This document shows positions 1-11,861 of a stretch of DNA of 64,000 nucleotides, piece after piece. The DNA comes from Rosa chinensis. Taxonomy: Eukaryota; Streptophyta; Magnoliopsida; Rosales; Rosaceae. Location of the stretch: positions 62,514,397 through 62,578,396 of the forward strand of contig NC_037088.1 of the NCBI RefSeq assembly GCF_002994745.2, given 5' to 3'. The position numbers and the translations under genes are program-made. How positions within the stretch are numbered: the stretch's first letter is position 1; each line of letters opens with the position of its first letter. Below the pieces are notes generated by a model that searched no databases, had not been told where the DNA came from, and was given only the letters and a program-made list of their open reading frames with translations.

Positions 1-90
1 CCAAGATGTAAGGAGCTGCCTCAAGTCCTAGTGAGCTACTCCTGGTGTCTTGTTCAGCCATTGGGGCAAAAAGGGGGAATTCAGATGTGA
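1..90 (+). other. Possible 3' end of a coding exon at the left edge
   Basis: From base 1 the frame stays open to a TGA at about 88-90. The translation contains CKELPQ, which resembles the cysteine/leucine strands at the end of plant leucine-rich repeat proteins. The match is short and the gene would lie outside the window, so this is only a hint. Confidence 0.15.
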
Positions 91-429
91 TTTTAAAAAG
101 AGGGAAAACAAATAGTTGTCATTGTTTGAATTGCTTATCCTCTAGTTGGTGCTTACTTGGTTTGACTTGGTAAAAGTCTTTTATTTCGCTCTAGTTTATC
201 AAGTTCTGATCTTCAATTTTTCATTAGAAGATTGATTGTATAAAATGTATATAATCTTCAACTCCCGAAACTTGAGATTTGCTGGTGTCCTCTACTTGAA
301 GAGAGATGCAAAGGACGATACCGGCCCAAGATAGCACACATCCCTCGCGCATATATTGATGGGAAGCTCATATAATAGACAATTGACGCTCCTTGATCTA
401 GTCGTTTCCAGGTACGTACTTGTAATTTT

Positions 430-1085
430 AGACAACATCCTCACTGATGATAATGTTTATCAAATAATCAAATATGTAGAAAAGCGAGGGAACATGTTGA
501 AGCTTGTCAAATTTTCCTCTGATTTAACTTTTTATTTCTTCCATCTCCAGTTCTGCTTATGCTGAAAACTGTTGAGCACATCCCTTTCTACCTGCTGAGA
601 AGGAGAATGAGAATGAGGTAAGAGACGACTCAGACTCACCAGGTATTTTTAACAGAAAAGATGTTATCTAAATTAAAGCTTTCAGTAAGAATATCTTATT
701 ATACTCTTCATTCTTATGAATACATTACAGATGTCATAGCACTATTGATGATAGTGTTATTAGATATATTTAGCATGTAGAAAAGCTAGGGCAAATGACA
801 ACATGTTTTGAAAACTGCTGAAAACCTTTTAACTTTTTATTTCTTCCATCTTCTAAAAACTGTTGAGCACATCCTTTTCCTCCTACACATATTGACATAA
901 GAGACAACTCAAATCAAGCTTTCACTAGTCAGAAATAGGGGAATTTTATTGACATTAGAATATCTTCTTATACTCTTTATTCTTATCAATACATTTGCTT
1001 CATAGTACCAAGAACATATATAATATTTGGATTCTCAATTCCAGCTACTTGTAATTTTCAGACAACATCCATATTGATCCTAATG

Positions 1086-1117
<32 letters not shown>

Positions 1118-1660
1118 TACAATTGAAGCACTCTTACTCTTGTTAATCAAGCCACTGAAGGCCAGTTATTGATCAAGTCATCAACTCTTCAGGTTCTTTT
1201 GATCCATATATAACAAGGATAACAACACATTGCTCATCTCAAACTTTCCTTGATCTGTTTTAACATTTTTATTTTTTTCATCTCCAGTTCTGCTTATACT
1301 GGAAACTGTTGAGCACATCCTTTTCCACCTGCTGAGAATGAGAATGAGAGACAACTCAGACTCACCAGGTATTTTCAACTCAAATGGTGTTATCTAAATT
1401 AAAGCTTTCAGTAAGAAATAAGAATATCTTATTATACTATTCATTCTTATGAATACATTTCAGATGTCATGGTTATTGATGATAGTGTTATTAGATATGT
1501 TACGCATGTAGAAAAACGAGGGCGAATGACAACATATTTTGAAGCAATTAGATTTTCCTCTGTTTTAACATTTGACTTTATTTTTTCCATCTGCAGTTCT
1601 GCTCATGCTGGAAACTGTTGAGCACATCCTTTTCCACCTGCAGATATAAGAGACGACTCA
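430..1660. repeat. Degenerate tandem array, about four units of roughly 300-450 bp
   Basis: The segment CTGTTGAGCACATCC, preceded by a pyrimidine-rich stretch with TCTCCAGTTCTGCT, recurs near 569, 860, 1307 and 1616. A second block with GTAGAAAAGCGAGGG precedes it near 477, 778 and 1510. A third, ATTTT(C)AGACAACATCC, occurs near 425 and 1055. The units share order but have drifted by substitutions and indels, and the third unit has a TA microsatellite (1088-1110). No long reading frame runs through them. It may be a decayed exon-intron duplication; I do not recognise the source. Confidence 0.55.
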
Positions 1661-1699
1661 AATGGTGTCATTTGGATACAAGCTTTCATTACTCAAAAA

Positions 1700-2490
1700 T
1701 AAAAGTATCTTATTATACTCTTCATGCTTATCAATATTTGCTTCATAGTACCAAGACTATAATGTTTGGACCCTCAACTTTCTAGGAGGTTTCTCATTCA
1801 CTGATTCTTAGTTTTGTATCTATGGAAACAATATCAGCTCTATCGTGGCGTGTCAAATAAACATAGCTTTCAAATGCAATACAATTTCATAGTTCTGTGT
1901 CTTGCTGGACAACTTGTCATTTATAATGTTCTGACTTTCAGAGCGTTTCACATCCTCAATCCTGGATTTAATTTCTTGGTTTATCTATTACAGTTGTTTG
2001 TCTTTATACCGGCGCATTCAAATTCTTGTATATAATACATCTGCTGCTAGTGTTTGGAACTAAATCAGATAAGGACAATATTGAAATTAATCAGTTCATT
2101 TGCAAATGAATTCTCCATTGGTTCCACTGTAATGTACAGTTTGGATGGAGTGATTTTCAATCCATTGACCTTTAGAAGGCTAAATTCCTTGTGTTGGCTA
2201 TTGCAATCTTGCTCTTACAATCTATAGTTTTCAAGATTTGAGTTGAACAAACAATAAAACATATGGATGTCAAATGATTCATTGCACAGGCATTTCAAAT
2301 TCATTTCAAATGCTATTGCATCTAGTCATTTTTAGTTAGGGTTTAGTTTACTAATCACTCATTCAAATAATTTTATCACTCATTATTGAATGGGTTTTAA
2401 CAATTTGTTTATGTCATCTCAATTAAGCTACTAATCAAAAGTTCAAAACAAGCTGCTATTGCTAGTTGTAAGTTGTAACACTCAAACTCC
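1700..2490. other. Intergenic, nothing recognised
   Basis: AT-rich sequence with one 73-codon open frame (1814-2035) that has no recognisable motif. No gene or repeat is seen. Confidence 0.5.
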
Positions 2491-2497
2491 ACACACA

Positions 2498-2943
2498 CAC
2501 TTCATGTCATTTGTGACATATGTGTGTGTGTATATATATATATATATATACATATCCTATCCAGAGCGGAGCTCCGCTTTGAAAATTAACGTGTGAAGTT
2601 TGAGTTTTGGGTCACTTTTTGGTCGCATATCCACATCTCGACCGTTCAGTTTTTAGGTACTAGTGTACAGATCATCTCTGCAAATTTTCAGACAAATTGA
2701 TGATCGTTAAGGTATCTAACTCACTTAAACCAATGGACGGACTGAATCTGTCAACCTGAACCGTACTAGCTTTAAGGAAGTTATCAATGCCTTAACGATC
2801 ATCATTTTGGCTGAAAATTTGCAAAGATGATCTATACACTAGTACCTAAAAACTGAACGGTCGAGATGTGGATATGCGACCTAAAAGTGACCCAAAACTT
2901 GAACTTCACACGTTAATTTATATGTCACAAATGACATGAAGTG
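2498..2943. mobile_element. Foldback/MITE-like element with a microsatellite inside one arm
   Basis: A 23-bp perfect inverted repeat bounds it (2498-2520 and 2921-2943, beginning CACTTCATGTC). Inside, 2583-2720 is the near-perfect reverse complement of about 2785-2919. The left arm alone holds an extra ~60 bp: a TG/TA microsatellite and CAGAGCGGAGCTCCGCTTTG, itself partly palindromic. No transposase frame is present, so it is a non-autonomous element. No clean target duplication was identified, so the superfamily is unknown. Confidence 0.7.
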
Positions 2944-4510
2944 ATGAAGATCGTAAGTTCACACCGAGATGAAATTAACGAAACAGAATTAGATACTGAA
3001 CTTGGTAAACCCTGCTAAAGTGTGCAAAAGATTATGTTCATGCAAAACACTCTTTGAAATCTATATTAGCGCTATCTAACAATACCCAAATCAATTAGTA
3101 TAAAAAGTTTATCCAGTATTAAAACTTCCTTTTCTACGTACTGAATCCATTTCAAAGTCTTTATGTGCCTTTGTTCAATTAACACAAGCACAACGAGATA
3201 CAAGTATAACGAAATAAAGGCTGGATCTTAAATTCCATTTTTCCTCGACATATAAATACATTTATATTACTATTTCCATCTTGCATCTAAAGAACATGCA
3301 AAGGGCATGACATACAAATGTGCTCAATCTATCATCATTCATCCACAACACTCTTTGAACATTAGCTAGCTAGTATCTATTATCTAATGATACCCAAATC
3401 AAACTCATGTTACAATTGCATTATCCATTATTCCATCAATCATAACCAAACTCTACTATGAAAGAAATCAAACGTCAAAAGACTCGACGCACTCAGCACT
3501 GATCGATTAGATTATTGGGATCTTCTTATTCAAGATGGTACCTTTGTCAAAGGCTCAAAGCTTTTAGTGGGTTTGATCGAAATTGCTTTTGGATATTGGG
3601 GATTGGTCTAAACGGTGTTGCTGCCTTAACACTCAAAGTTTATTATGACCATCGCGTATTATAACTTTAGAAGCAGCCAACTCCCCCACCAGATCGACCA
3701 ACCAACGCAGGTGAATAAACTTAGTACACATGCATGTTGAATATTGGACAAAAAAGTTGATCAACCTTTAAGTAATTTGATCCGGCATTATATGTTATTG
3801 TCATGGTTTCAATTTACTGAGTATGCATAAATGACATCACTCTTTCGGATACTGATATCACTTAATAGGATAATGATATCACTCCTACTATTCCATGGAT
3901 TCTACAAAGTGTTTAATATCATCCGAAGCTGCTCACAAGTTTCTATGCATTCTTGTATGTAACTCTATACCCAACCCTATATACGTCAGACTTAACGTGA
4001 AGTCGGAAACATTCATCAAAAATAAAAAAGACATGAAGTCAGAAATATTGTCTTAGAAATATTACAATATTTATGAATAATAATTTTGTTATGTTATGGA
4101 TTATGACTCGGACGAAATTAGAAATTTCATAATTTTTGAAATATTATTGATGTTGTAATACAACTAATTGTGAGAGACTGAATTGAAAGAGGAAAATGAT
4201 GGATTGAAGTCATTGAACCGTAAGCACCCAATTGAAATGAAGTGACCAAAGATTGTGAAGCTAGCAAGAACCACAACTATGGCTTGAGTGTGGTGACGAT
4301 ATAGGTGATGGAGTGCTGAAGTAAGAGTGAGAGAAGTGAGAACACGACACGTGGAAAATAATATTGAATTAAAAACAAATTGAAAAGGAAAGAAATAGAA
4401 AGGTGAATGCCATAAAAAATTAAACAAAATGGGAACATAAGAAAATGGGATGATCAAAGTTGAGGTTAGGTCCCAGGCACTTTTCTGTGAGGACTGTTCA
4501 CAAACACCTG
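2944..4510. other. Intergenic AT-rich DNA
   Basis: No gene was found. A minus-strand open frame at 4164-4580 ends inside the hairpin that follows and has no protein-like features. Confidence 0.5.
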
Positions 4511-4511
4511 G

Positions 4512-4719
4512 TGGGGGGAGGAATTCTTCTGTCCCCAATCCCCCTATCCCCTCCCTGTCTCTTCCTTGTGATTGGTTCACAAGGAATAAAAAATGAATAC
4601 AAGAATTAAAAAATGAAACAAAGTTTAAGATAAATATTTTTTTATTCCTTGTGAACCAATCACAAGGAAGAGACAGGAGGGGATAGGGGGATTGGGGACA
4701 GAAGATTTCCTCCCCCTGG
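4512..4719. mobile_element. Small foldback element with ~82-bp arms
   Basis: Positions 4512-4593 and 4637-4719 are reverse complements over almost their whole length. Both carry GTCCCCAATCCCCCTATCCC or its complement and CCTTGTGATTGGTTCAC. The AT-rich loop is about 43 bp. The structure is MITE-like with no coding capacity; target duplications are not evident. Confidence 0.65.
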
Positions 4720-4726
4720 TGGGTGC

Positions 4727-5172
4727 ACTACTCCACTCTATTTCCTTTGGGCCTCGCCTCCATATCCCTTTTACCAAGCGCGTGACTCCACGCGCCACAG
4801 AATTTTATTATTTATGTTGTTTATATTGATTTTTATATGAATTTTTTGTCAATATAAATTGTTTGTTATTGTGGAATTCGAATCCTTTGGACAAAGGCAT
4901 GCACCGCCCCAGTCATTTTCTTGTCATGAACTCATCATCATGGACAGTGCAAGTGGAGTGCCACCCTTGGGAAGGACCTTTTTGTTGGGCATGCTTGCGC
5001 CTTTGGGACCAAAATTTCCCTAAAGCATATATGTTTTTCTTTGATTCATCAAGAAAAGCAAATTAATGTATATCTATCTATGTATCTATAATGATCTTTA
5101 AAGACAAAAAATACATTATCATCTTATCAATGAAGACCCTTTATAATAAAAATGGGTATGTATAATAGTTGA
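4727..5172. other. Intergenic, nothing recognised
   Basis: Short open frames only. The 67-codon frame at 4863-5066 has no recognisable domain. Confidence 0.45.
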
Positions 5173-6401
5173 TTAGCAAAGACCCTACTGCTACTACATC
5201 GAATAGTAAAAGAACCGTTTTGGACTCTTTACATTATATATCATATACGTTGAGTAGATTTAGTAGAGTATCGAATATAAAAGTCGAGATTAATGAATTA
5301 AATCACATTTGCTGGTTGTTTAGGGTATGAAAGAAAACTCTATTTATTGATTTTTCATTAGATACAAAGTTAGCAAAGACCCTACTGCTACTATACATAC
5401 ATAGAATAGTAAAAGAATTGTTTTGGGCTGTTTACATTATGAGAGTTTCTATTGGGACCTCCAAATCTACTCACTTGACCTCACTCTATTATGAATTATT
5501 AAATGACATATATAACCTACTATAAAATGACAATTAAGGACAATAATTATACCAAAAAATATTATATTTATTTTATGTAGACTTTCTAATTCAATATTAT
5601 TAGATTGTATTTCTTATTATTTTCCTTATCTATTTTCATTTTCCAATTTCACTACATGCTCATTAAAACATTCATATATATTTAATAAGAATTAAAAATA
5701 TGATTAAGATCTTGTGACATAAAAATGTATGATATATATGTTGAACGCATATTCGTGAGGGAAAACAAAATAAATTCGCTTATGATTTATGATCTAAATC
5801 TAAGTCAATAAAATAAATAAAAAAAACTAGCAGTTAAAAAATATATATATTTAAATAATTAATCATGTGGTACAAAAAATACAGGAAAAAAAATAAACAT
5901 TAAAAAACAAATGAATTTTTTTTTTTAGAATAAAAACAAGTGATTTTTTTTTTTTGCACAGCTAAAATAGAAAGAAAAAAAATAGAATAGTTCATGGCAT
6001 TTTCTTATTGATTAGACATTAATTTTTGAAACTCAAGTTTGATTAAGAAATGTAGATTTAGTTAAGATTTATAGAGTGATTAAATCATTCAAATGACTAA
6101 ATTTTTTATTTTAAAGATAATAATTTGTTTGCAAATTATATGAGTGAGATTATTTGAGGAAGTTTAGTAAGGTTTAGTGAGTAAATTTAGTATTTGAAAA
6201 TTTGATAAGAGGTGTAAAAAGCATAGAGGTCAAGTGAGTAAACTTGGAGGTTTCAATAGAAAAACTCTTACATTATATATTGAGTAGATGTAGTAGAGTA
6301 TCCAGTATAAAAGTCGAGATTAATGAATTAAATCACATTTGCTGGTTGTTTAGGGTATGAAAGGAAACTGTCTTTTTTTTATTTTTCATTAGATACGAAG
6401 T
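5173..6401. repeat. Tandem duplication of ~198 bp, second copy split by a transposon
   Basis: Unit 1 is 5173-5370. Unit 2 begins at 5371 with the same TAGCAAAGACCCTACTGCTA, runs to 5440, and resumes after the inserted element at 6277-6401. Both contain AAAAGTCGAGATTAATGAAT and the same TTGCTGGTTGTTTAGGG. Unit 1 therefore preserves the uninterrupted target site of the element in unit 2. Confidence 0.8.
5441..6267. mobile_element. Mutator-like non-autonomous element (827 bp) with 9-bp target duplication
   Basis: The left end (GAGAGTTTCTATTGGGACCT...) and the reverse complement of the right end share about 36 of 42 bases. TTACATTAT stands immediately outside both ends (5432-5440 and 6268-6276), a perfect 9-bp target-site duplication. 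The unoccupied version is in the neighbouring tandem copy at about 5230. Nine-bp duplications are typical of the Mutator superfamily. The interior is AT-rich and non-coding, so it would need a transposase supplied from elsewhere. Confidence 0.8.
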
Positions 6402-6673
6402 TAGCAAGAATTTAAATCCATTGAGTCAGTTATTTTTTATACTTCAAAAGAAATTCTTTCCGAAAAGGGGTACAATAGATTGCACTTACCCATGAAGATA
6501 TGCATAATATATGCCAAAGGAAGAAAAATGATAATACCATGGTAACTGTCGGTGTTAGTTTGGCCCAAGAATCAGTTGTGTCACACACGCATAAATGTCA
6601 AGCGTGAGACTAGTACATTCTTTTTCATCTTTTTCTGATTTCTCCTAAAAGCTAGGCAGTCACTACTCACCAG

Positions 6674-6681
6674 TATATATA
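6674..6681 (+). promoter_or_regulatory. TATA box of the MYB gene
   Basis: TATATATA lies 78-85 bp upstream of the MYB start codon and is followed by a GGTGGGTGGGTGGGG tract. Spacing fits a TATA promoter with a short leader. Confidence 0.5.
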
Positions 6682-6758
6682 GGTGGGTGGGTGGGGCTTA
6701 GGCTCTCTTGGAGTTGCAGAGATTAGTGCAAAGCTAAGCAAGGTACCAGCACAAGGTG

Positions 6759-7637
6759 ATGGGCAGGCAACCTTGTTGTGACAAGCTTGGCGTCAAGAAA
6801 GGTCCATGGACAGCCGAGGAAGACAAGAAACTAGTGAACTTCATCCTCACTCATGGCCAATGCTGCTGGCGCGCCGTACCCAAGCTCGCGGGTCTGCGCC
6901 GCTGCGGCAAGAGCTGTCGCCTCCGCTGGACTAACTATCTCCGGCCCGACTTGAAGCGAGGGCTACTCAATGAAGCTGAGGAGCAGCTTGTTATTGACCT
7001 CCATGCTAGTCTTGGCAATAGGTTCTCTCTCCTTTTGCTCACTTCATTTCTTGTCATTATGTACTTTAACTATAGCCCAGCTAGCTGCCTTAATTTCTTA
7101 GCTAATTAGTATAGTTGTGGATTTTGATTTTTGTTGTGTAGGTGGTCTAAAATTGCAGCAAGACTGCCTGGAAGAACAGACAATGAGATCAAGAATCACT
7201 GGAATACACACATTAAGAAAAAACTTATCAAGATGGGGATTGATCCAATTACTCATGCGCCTCTCCAAAAACAAGTCACTACAACCCCACAAGAAACGCC
7301 TTGTGAAGCCAATATTCAACAAAGTGTGAACATCCCGGAGCATGGAGTCTCCGGCAACGAAAATGGCAGCTCTGCAACTGAGAATTCCTCAAGCAATGAA
7401 GCTCAGTCACTAATTGAGGTCAATGCCAATGGTGACGATGACCCTTTGGTGAATTACATATTATCCGATACTGGCGATACATTTCTCCAGGATTGGTCAT
7501 GGAATTTTCCGGCTGTGGAAGACAATTACAGTGATCTTGGCTTGTCTTCAACTTCATCAGAGGATAGCTCAGCTTGGTTTATGGACTGCAAGGATTTTGG
7601 GGTTGAGGATTTCGAGCTTGGATATTGTATCAATTAA
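6759..7637 (+). CDS. R2R3-MYB transcription factor, ODORANT1/MYB42/MYB85 type
   Basis: Two exons, 6759-7021 and 7142-7637, joined at codon AG|G inside the R3 repeat, give 252 residues. The protein begins [20 protein letters not shown]. The R2 repeat (about 13-63) has its three tryptophans. R3 (about 66-114) contains the [20 protein letters not shown] signature, followed by a [11 protein letters not shown] motif typical of the MYB20/42/43/85/ODORANT1 group. Family members are nuclear activators of phenylpropanoid, lignin or scent-benzenoid genes; that role is inferred here. The C-terminus is acidic, serine-rich and ends in GYCIN. The usual first intron within R2 is absent. The start at 6759 is preferred because it gives the conserved MGRQPCC; the preceding codon is GTG. 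Confidence 0.93.
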
Positions 7638-9215
7638 TAACAGGAACATGTTCATATTATATGCAGTACTATAACACATGGGTGGTATGCATTATGCAAT
7701 CCCCAGATAGTTTACCTAGCAATGTGAAAAAAATTTGACACTTCACTATTCTGTCGGATAAATGATGAGATTGGAGAAAGAAGAGACCCATCTATTTGTT
7801 TAACAAATCACCCATCTATTTGTTTAACAAATCACTTTATCATCTTAAGCTCACTTCAGCACTTCGATAATTTTCTATCCTTGAAAAGTTCCCACTAAAC
7901 ACAAAGTGGAATACATGTAATTTAAAATCTAGGAAATGCCATCAAAACGAGGGTTTGGTTGGTAGGGTGTCCTATTGCGAAGTACATGATAGCTTTTGTA
8001 AAAAGTTATTAACCTCAGTATCGTAACAGAGATAGAGTAGGTACCAACGTACTCTAAGCTAAGCATCACATAACCACAAAAAGGACCACATCTATTAACA
8101 AATGGCCAAAGTATATGAAACTTTTAGTATTTCTAGTATGATTATGTAAAGAAGATATGAAGATAAAGGTTTTAGAGAATCATCGGTTGATCCAAAGAAT
8201 ATCTTGCACCTCACCCTTCTCTCATAGTGTTGCAACTGTATGATGACCCTCTTAATAACTTAAACGTACGAATACAGTCAACTAAACACTATAATTAGAC
8301 TCTGTCTATAATTGGATCATGGTCGAATGAAATTCAAATTTTTTTTTTAAATAGAGGCCAACGCGATTACCTTCAAACTTTAATTAATAAAACTGCTGAA
8401 TACAATGATGGAGACATAGTGCTGAAAACTCAAATTACAAACGTTAGAGCATCTCAATATCTCGAATAATAAAGAGACTCCACAAATCCTAAGTATTCCA
8501 CAATACATCAACTAGTAAGACTTGTCATAATAGCAATTTAAACAACTCTATTTGCTTACAATAGTGACACACCGGAAATTCATTTTTTTTTAAATAAAAT
8601 AGACAGTCAAATTGTTAACTTCTTAAAAATTTTAAGGTGAGACATCAATTATTGAAAAATAAGCCAAAATTGTTGCAAACATGGCTATAAATTAGAAGTT
8701 TAATTTTCTCTTTTCATATCCCTATCCCATAACTTTTGTGGATGACATTTCATTCTCATATTGTTTTTTTTTCCTTGGCTTTTATAGGCATACAATTTTC
8801 TTTACTATCAACACCTTTATGGCTTTGGTATATATGCTACTAAAATCATTTCAAGAATACAACAAAAGCAACACTAAAAAGCTATTAGCACTTTTAATTG
8901 TAATATAACTTTTTAAAGGGAAAGAGGTAGTTCATTTTGGCTTTATATGATTGTGTATTATGTAAATAAATTTAAGTGGGAAATAAAATATATCAACCAT
9001 ACCAGAATTTAGAGCACCATAGTCATATAACACATTTTCAATCACTTTCTTTCCTTTCAAACACGTTGTTTTAGTTTGGCTTTATATGCACCTCACAAGT
9101 AAAAACAATATTTGATGATTGTATAAGTTACAACGAGATGGTCTGTCTAAATCTTGACATGATTCGCATGAAACAAACATTTCGGAAATATCAAATCCCT
9201 AGTTTAAAAATTAAA
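7638..9215. other. Intergenic AT-rich DNA with a 24-bp tandem duplication
   Basis: CCCATCTATTTGTTTAACAA plus ATCA occurs twice back to back at 7787-7810 and 7811-7834, just downstream of the MYB gene. No gene is recognised in the rest. Confidence 0.5.
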
Positions 9216-10883
9216 GGATTAATTTCAGTTTACCCCCCTGAGGTTAGGGGTCGTCATCATGTTAGTCCCTCGAGTTTCAATTTAATCAGTAACACCCTTA
9301 TACTCTCCAAATTCATCAGCCGTGTCCAATTTCTACTATTCCGTCCAATTTGGACCGTTAAGTCTGACTTTTGAGGGTTAAAATTGTCATTTCAAGACAA
9401 AAAAAATAAAAAATAAAAACAAAAAAAAAATTGTTTTTTTTTTTTTTTGCATTTTTTTGTCTGTTTTTTTTTTTCCATTTTTTTTTCTTGTTTTTTTTCT
9501 TTTTCTTAGCTTATTATTATTATTATTTTTTTTTTTTTTAATTTTGTCTTCAACTTATACACCACAAGTTATAATAGGTTTATAAAAACAAAAAAAAAAC
9601 TCTAGGTGGTCAAAAAGCCGCTCGCTGGTCTACGATATTTATGATATATCTCCGATAAAGCAAATAATTTTAGGATATATCTGTAAAATATAATAGGTTT
9701 ATAAAGTGAAGAATTTTAGGATATATCCCCAATAAAGTGAAGAAATATCTATAAAATATGATTAAAAAAATAAATACATATATTTCTTCACTTTATTGGG
9801 GATATATCCTAAAATTCTTCACTTTATTGTGATATATCTCCGATAAAGCGAAATTTTTTATATTTTAAACCTATTATAGGGTTTAAACCTATTATATTTA
9901 AACCTATTATATTTTAAACCTATATTTTAAACCTATTATAGGATATATTTTACACCTATTATATTTTATAGATTTATTTTACAAATATATCCTAAAATTT
10001 TTCGCTTTATCGGAGATATATCACAAATATTGTAGACCAGCGAGCGACTTTTTAACCACCTAGAGTATTTTTGTTTTTGTTTTTATAAACCTATTATAGG
10101 GTTTATTTGTAACCAGTCAGCGAAAAATTTTAGGATATATTTGTAAAATATATCTATAAAATATAATAGGTTTATAAAGTGAAGAATAATAGGATATATC
10201 CCCAATAAAGTGAAGAAATATTTGTAAAATATAATTAAAAAAATAAATACAGATATTTCTTCACTTTATTGGGGATATATCCTAAAATTCTTCGCTCGCT
10301 GGTCTACGATATTTGTGGAACATCTCCGATAAAGCGAAGAATTTTAGGATATATCCCCAATAAAATGAAGAAATATATGTATTTATTTTTTTAATCATAT
10401 TTTATAGATATTTCTTCACTTTATTGGGGATATATCCTAAAATTCGTTGCTTTATCGGAGATATATCACAAATATCGTAGACCAGTGAGCTGCTTTTTGA
10501 CCACCTAGAGTTTTTTTTTTGTTTTTATAAACCTATTATAACTTGTGGTGTATAGGTTGAAGACAAAATTATTTAAAAAATAATAATAATAATAATAATA
10601 AGCGAAGAAAAAGAAAAAAAATGAAAGAAAAAAAAAATGCAAAAAAATAAAAACGAAAAAAAAGAAAAAAAAATTCTTTTGTTTTTTTGTTTTTTTTGTT
10701 GTCTTGAAATGACCATTTTAGCCCTCAAAAGTCAAACTTAACGGTCAAAATTGGACGGAATAGTAGAAATTGGACACGGGTGATGAATTTGGAGAGTACA
10801 AGGGTGTTACTGATTAAATTGAAACTCGAGGGACTAACATGATGACGACCCCTAACTTCAGGGGGGTAAACTGAAATTAATCC
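9216..10883. mobile_element. Long foldback element (1.67 kb) with 9-bp target duplication and nested palindromes
   Basis: The left terminus, GGATTAATTTCAGTTTACCC, is repeated inverted at the right end. Inverted similarity extends about 470 bp into each arm (9216-9690 against 10420-10883), including a poly-pyrimidine block answered by a poly-purine block. AAAATTAAA flanks both ends (9207-9215, 10884-10892), a 9-bp duplication consistent with Mutator-type insertion. The centre holds six copies of CTTCACTTTATTGGGGATAT or its complement in alternating orientation, forming three further hairpins (about 9717-9815, 10190-10295, 10345-10445). No transposase frame is seen. Confidence 0.8.
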
Positions 10884-11081
10884 AAAATTAAAATACACAT
10901 ATTTTCTTGTTTTCTAAGAAAAAAAAAAGTTCTTTAACCCAAAACACTAAAATTGGTCAAAATTATTTCACTTTCTTGAGCAACAGATTTTTTTTTCACT
11001 AACCCAATGTAAAGAGAAATGACAAATTCACCCTCAGCCTAATTAAACAATTACATCTAATGTCATTTCGCCGAATGTAGA

Positions 11082-11152
<71 letters not shown>
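11082..11152. repeat. (CT)n microsatellite
   Basis: About 70 bp of almost uninterrupted CT dinucleotides, with one TTT interruption near 11101. Confidence 0.95.
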
Positions 11153-11154
<2 letters not shown>

Positions 11155-11660
11155 GCACCATCCAGTCGCCGGTTAGACCTCGCCTTTAACTCATCTCGGC
11201 AGCAGGAAGCGGAGACCGGTCATCTCCGATCCAAACGTTCGGCCATGGCGGATTAGCGGCGACTTGCAAGAACGGTAAACCGGAACTCCTCCTCATCTCC
11301 GTTGCTCATCACATCCACAGATTTATCTCTGTCCTCTGGAAGCTATTCCAGTGCTTCCGAGTAGCTATGAAGCACACGAAGGCGAATCGAAGTTAGTCAT
11401 CAACGAAGGCATCGATTGGAATCGGAGTCATTCCAGCTGACGGAGACATCGAAAACAGTGACTTGGACTTGTGTTTTTGATACAGAGATTGAAGAAGAAG
11501 AAGAAGAAGATAGGAGTTAGTCACCTTGAACCGCTCCACCGCCTTCAACATCTCGTCGGTGTCCAGCTCTTGCAATGGGTGCCCATAGCATTTTCTGGGT
11601 GACCAAATTAGTTTTTTTTTTTTTTGCAATAGACGTCTATTAGAGGGCAACATACATTTT
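11153..11660 (-). other. GC-richer segment, possible captured or broken gene exon
   Basis: Sequence composition differs from the surrounding DNA. On the minus strand an open stretch reads HPLQELDTDEMLKAVERFK and is followed at 11525/11524 by AAG|GTGACT, a plausible splice donor. I do not recognise the protein. It sits next to the palindrome AATAGACGTCTATT (11628-11641) and may be a host fragment inside that repeat. No complete gene can be built. Confidence 0.25.
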
Positions 11661-11674
11661 TAAATTGATATATA

Positions 11675-11849
11675 TGTTATAAACTAGAGAATATGAGAGA
11701 GATAGAAGAGAGAAACAGAGTATGGAGGAGGTAGAAGTGTGTATTTCATTCTCATTAGACCCCTTTATATAGGAGTACTGTTTACATCATAAGGACATAA
11801 CTAATGAGTATTTACAGTGGACAGCCACATTTATATAATATTTATAACA
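11675..11849 (-). repeat. LTR (3' LTR in element orientation)
   Basis: 175 bp, TGTTAT...ATAACA, containing CTTTATATAGGAG, whose complement could serve as promoter. It differs from its partner by G/A in GGAGG(G/A)TAG and by the terminal C/G. Confidence 0.85.
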
Positions 11850-11861
11850 CTCCCCCTTGGA

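Noticed and set aside
4164..4580. 138-codon minus-strand open frame
   Set aside because: Much of it lies in the hairpin and AT-rich flank. No protein-like composition, domain or splice partner.
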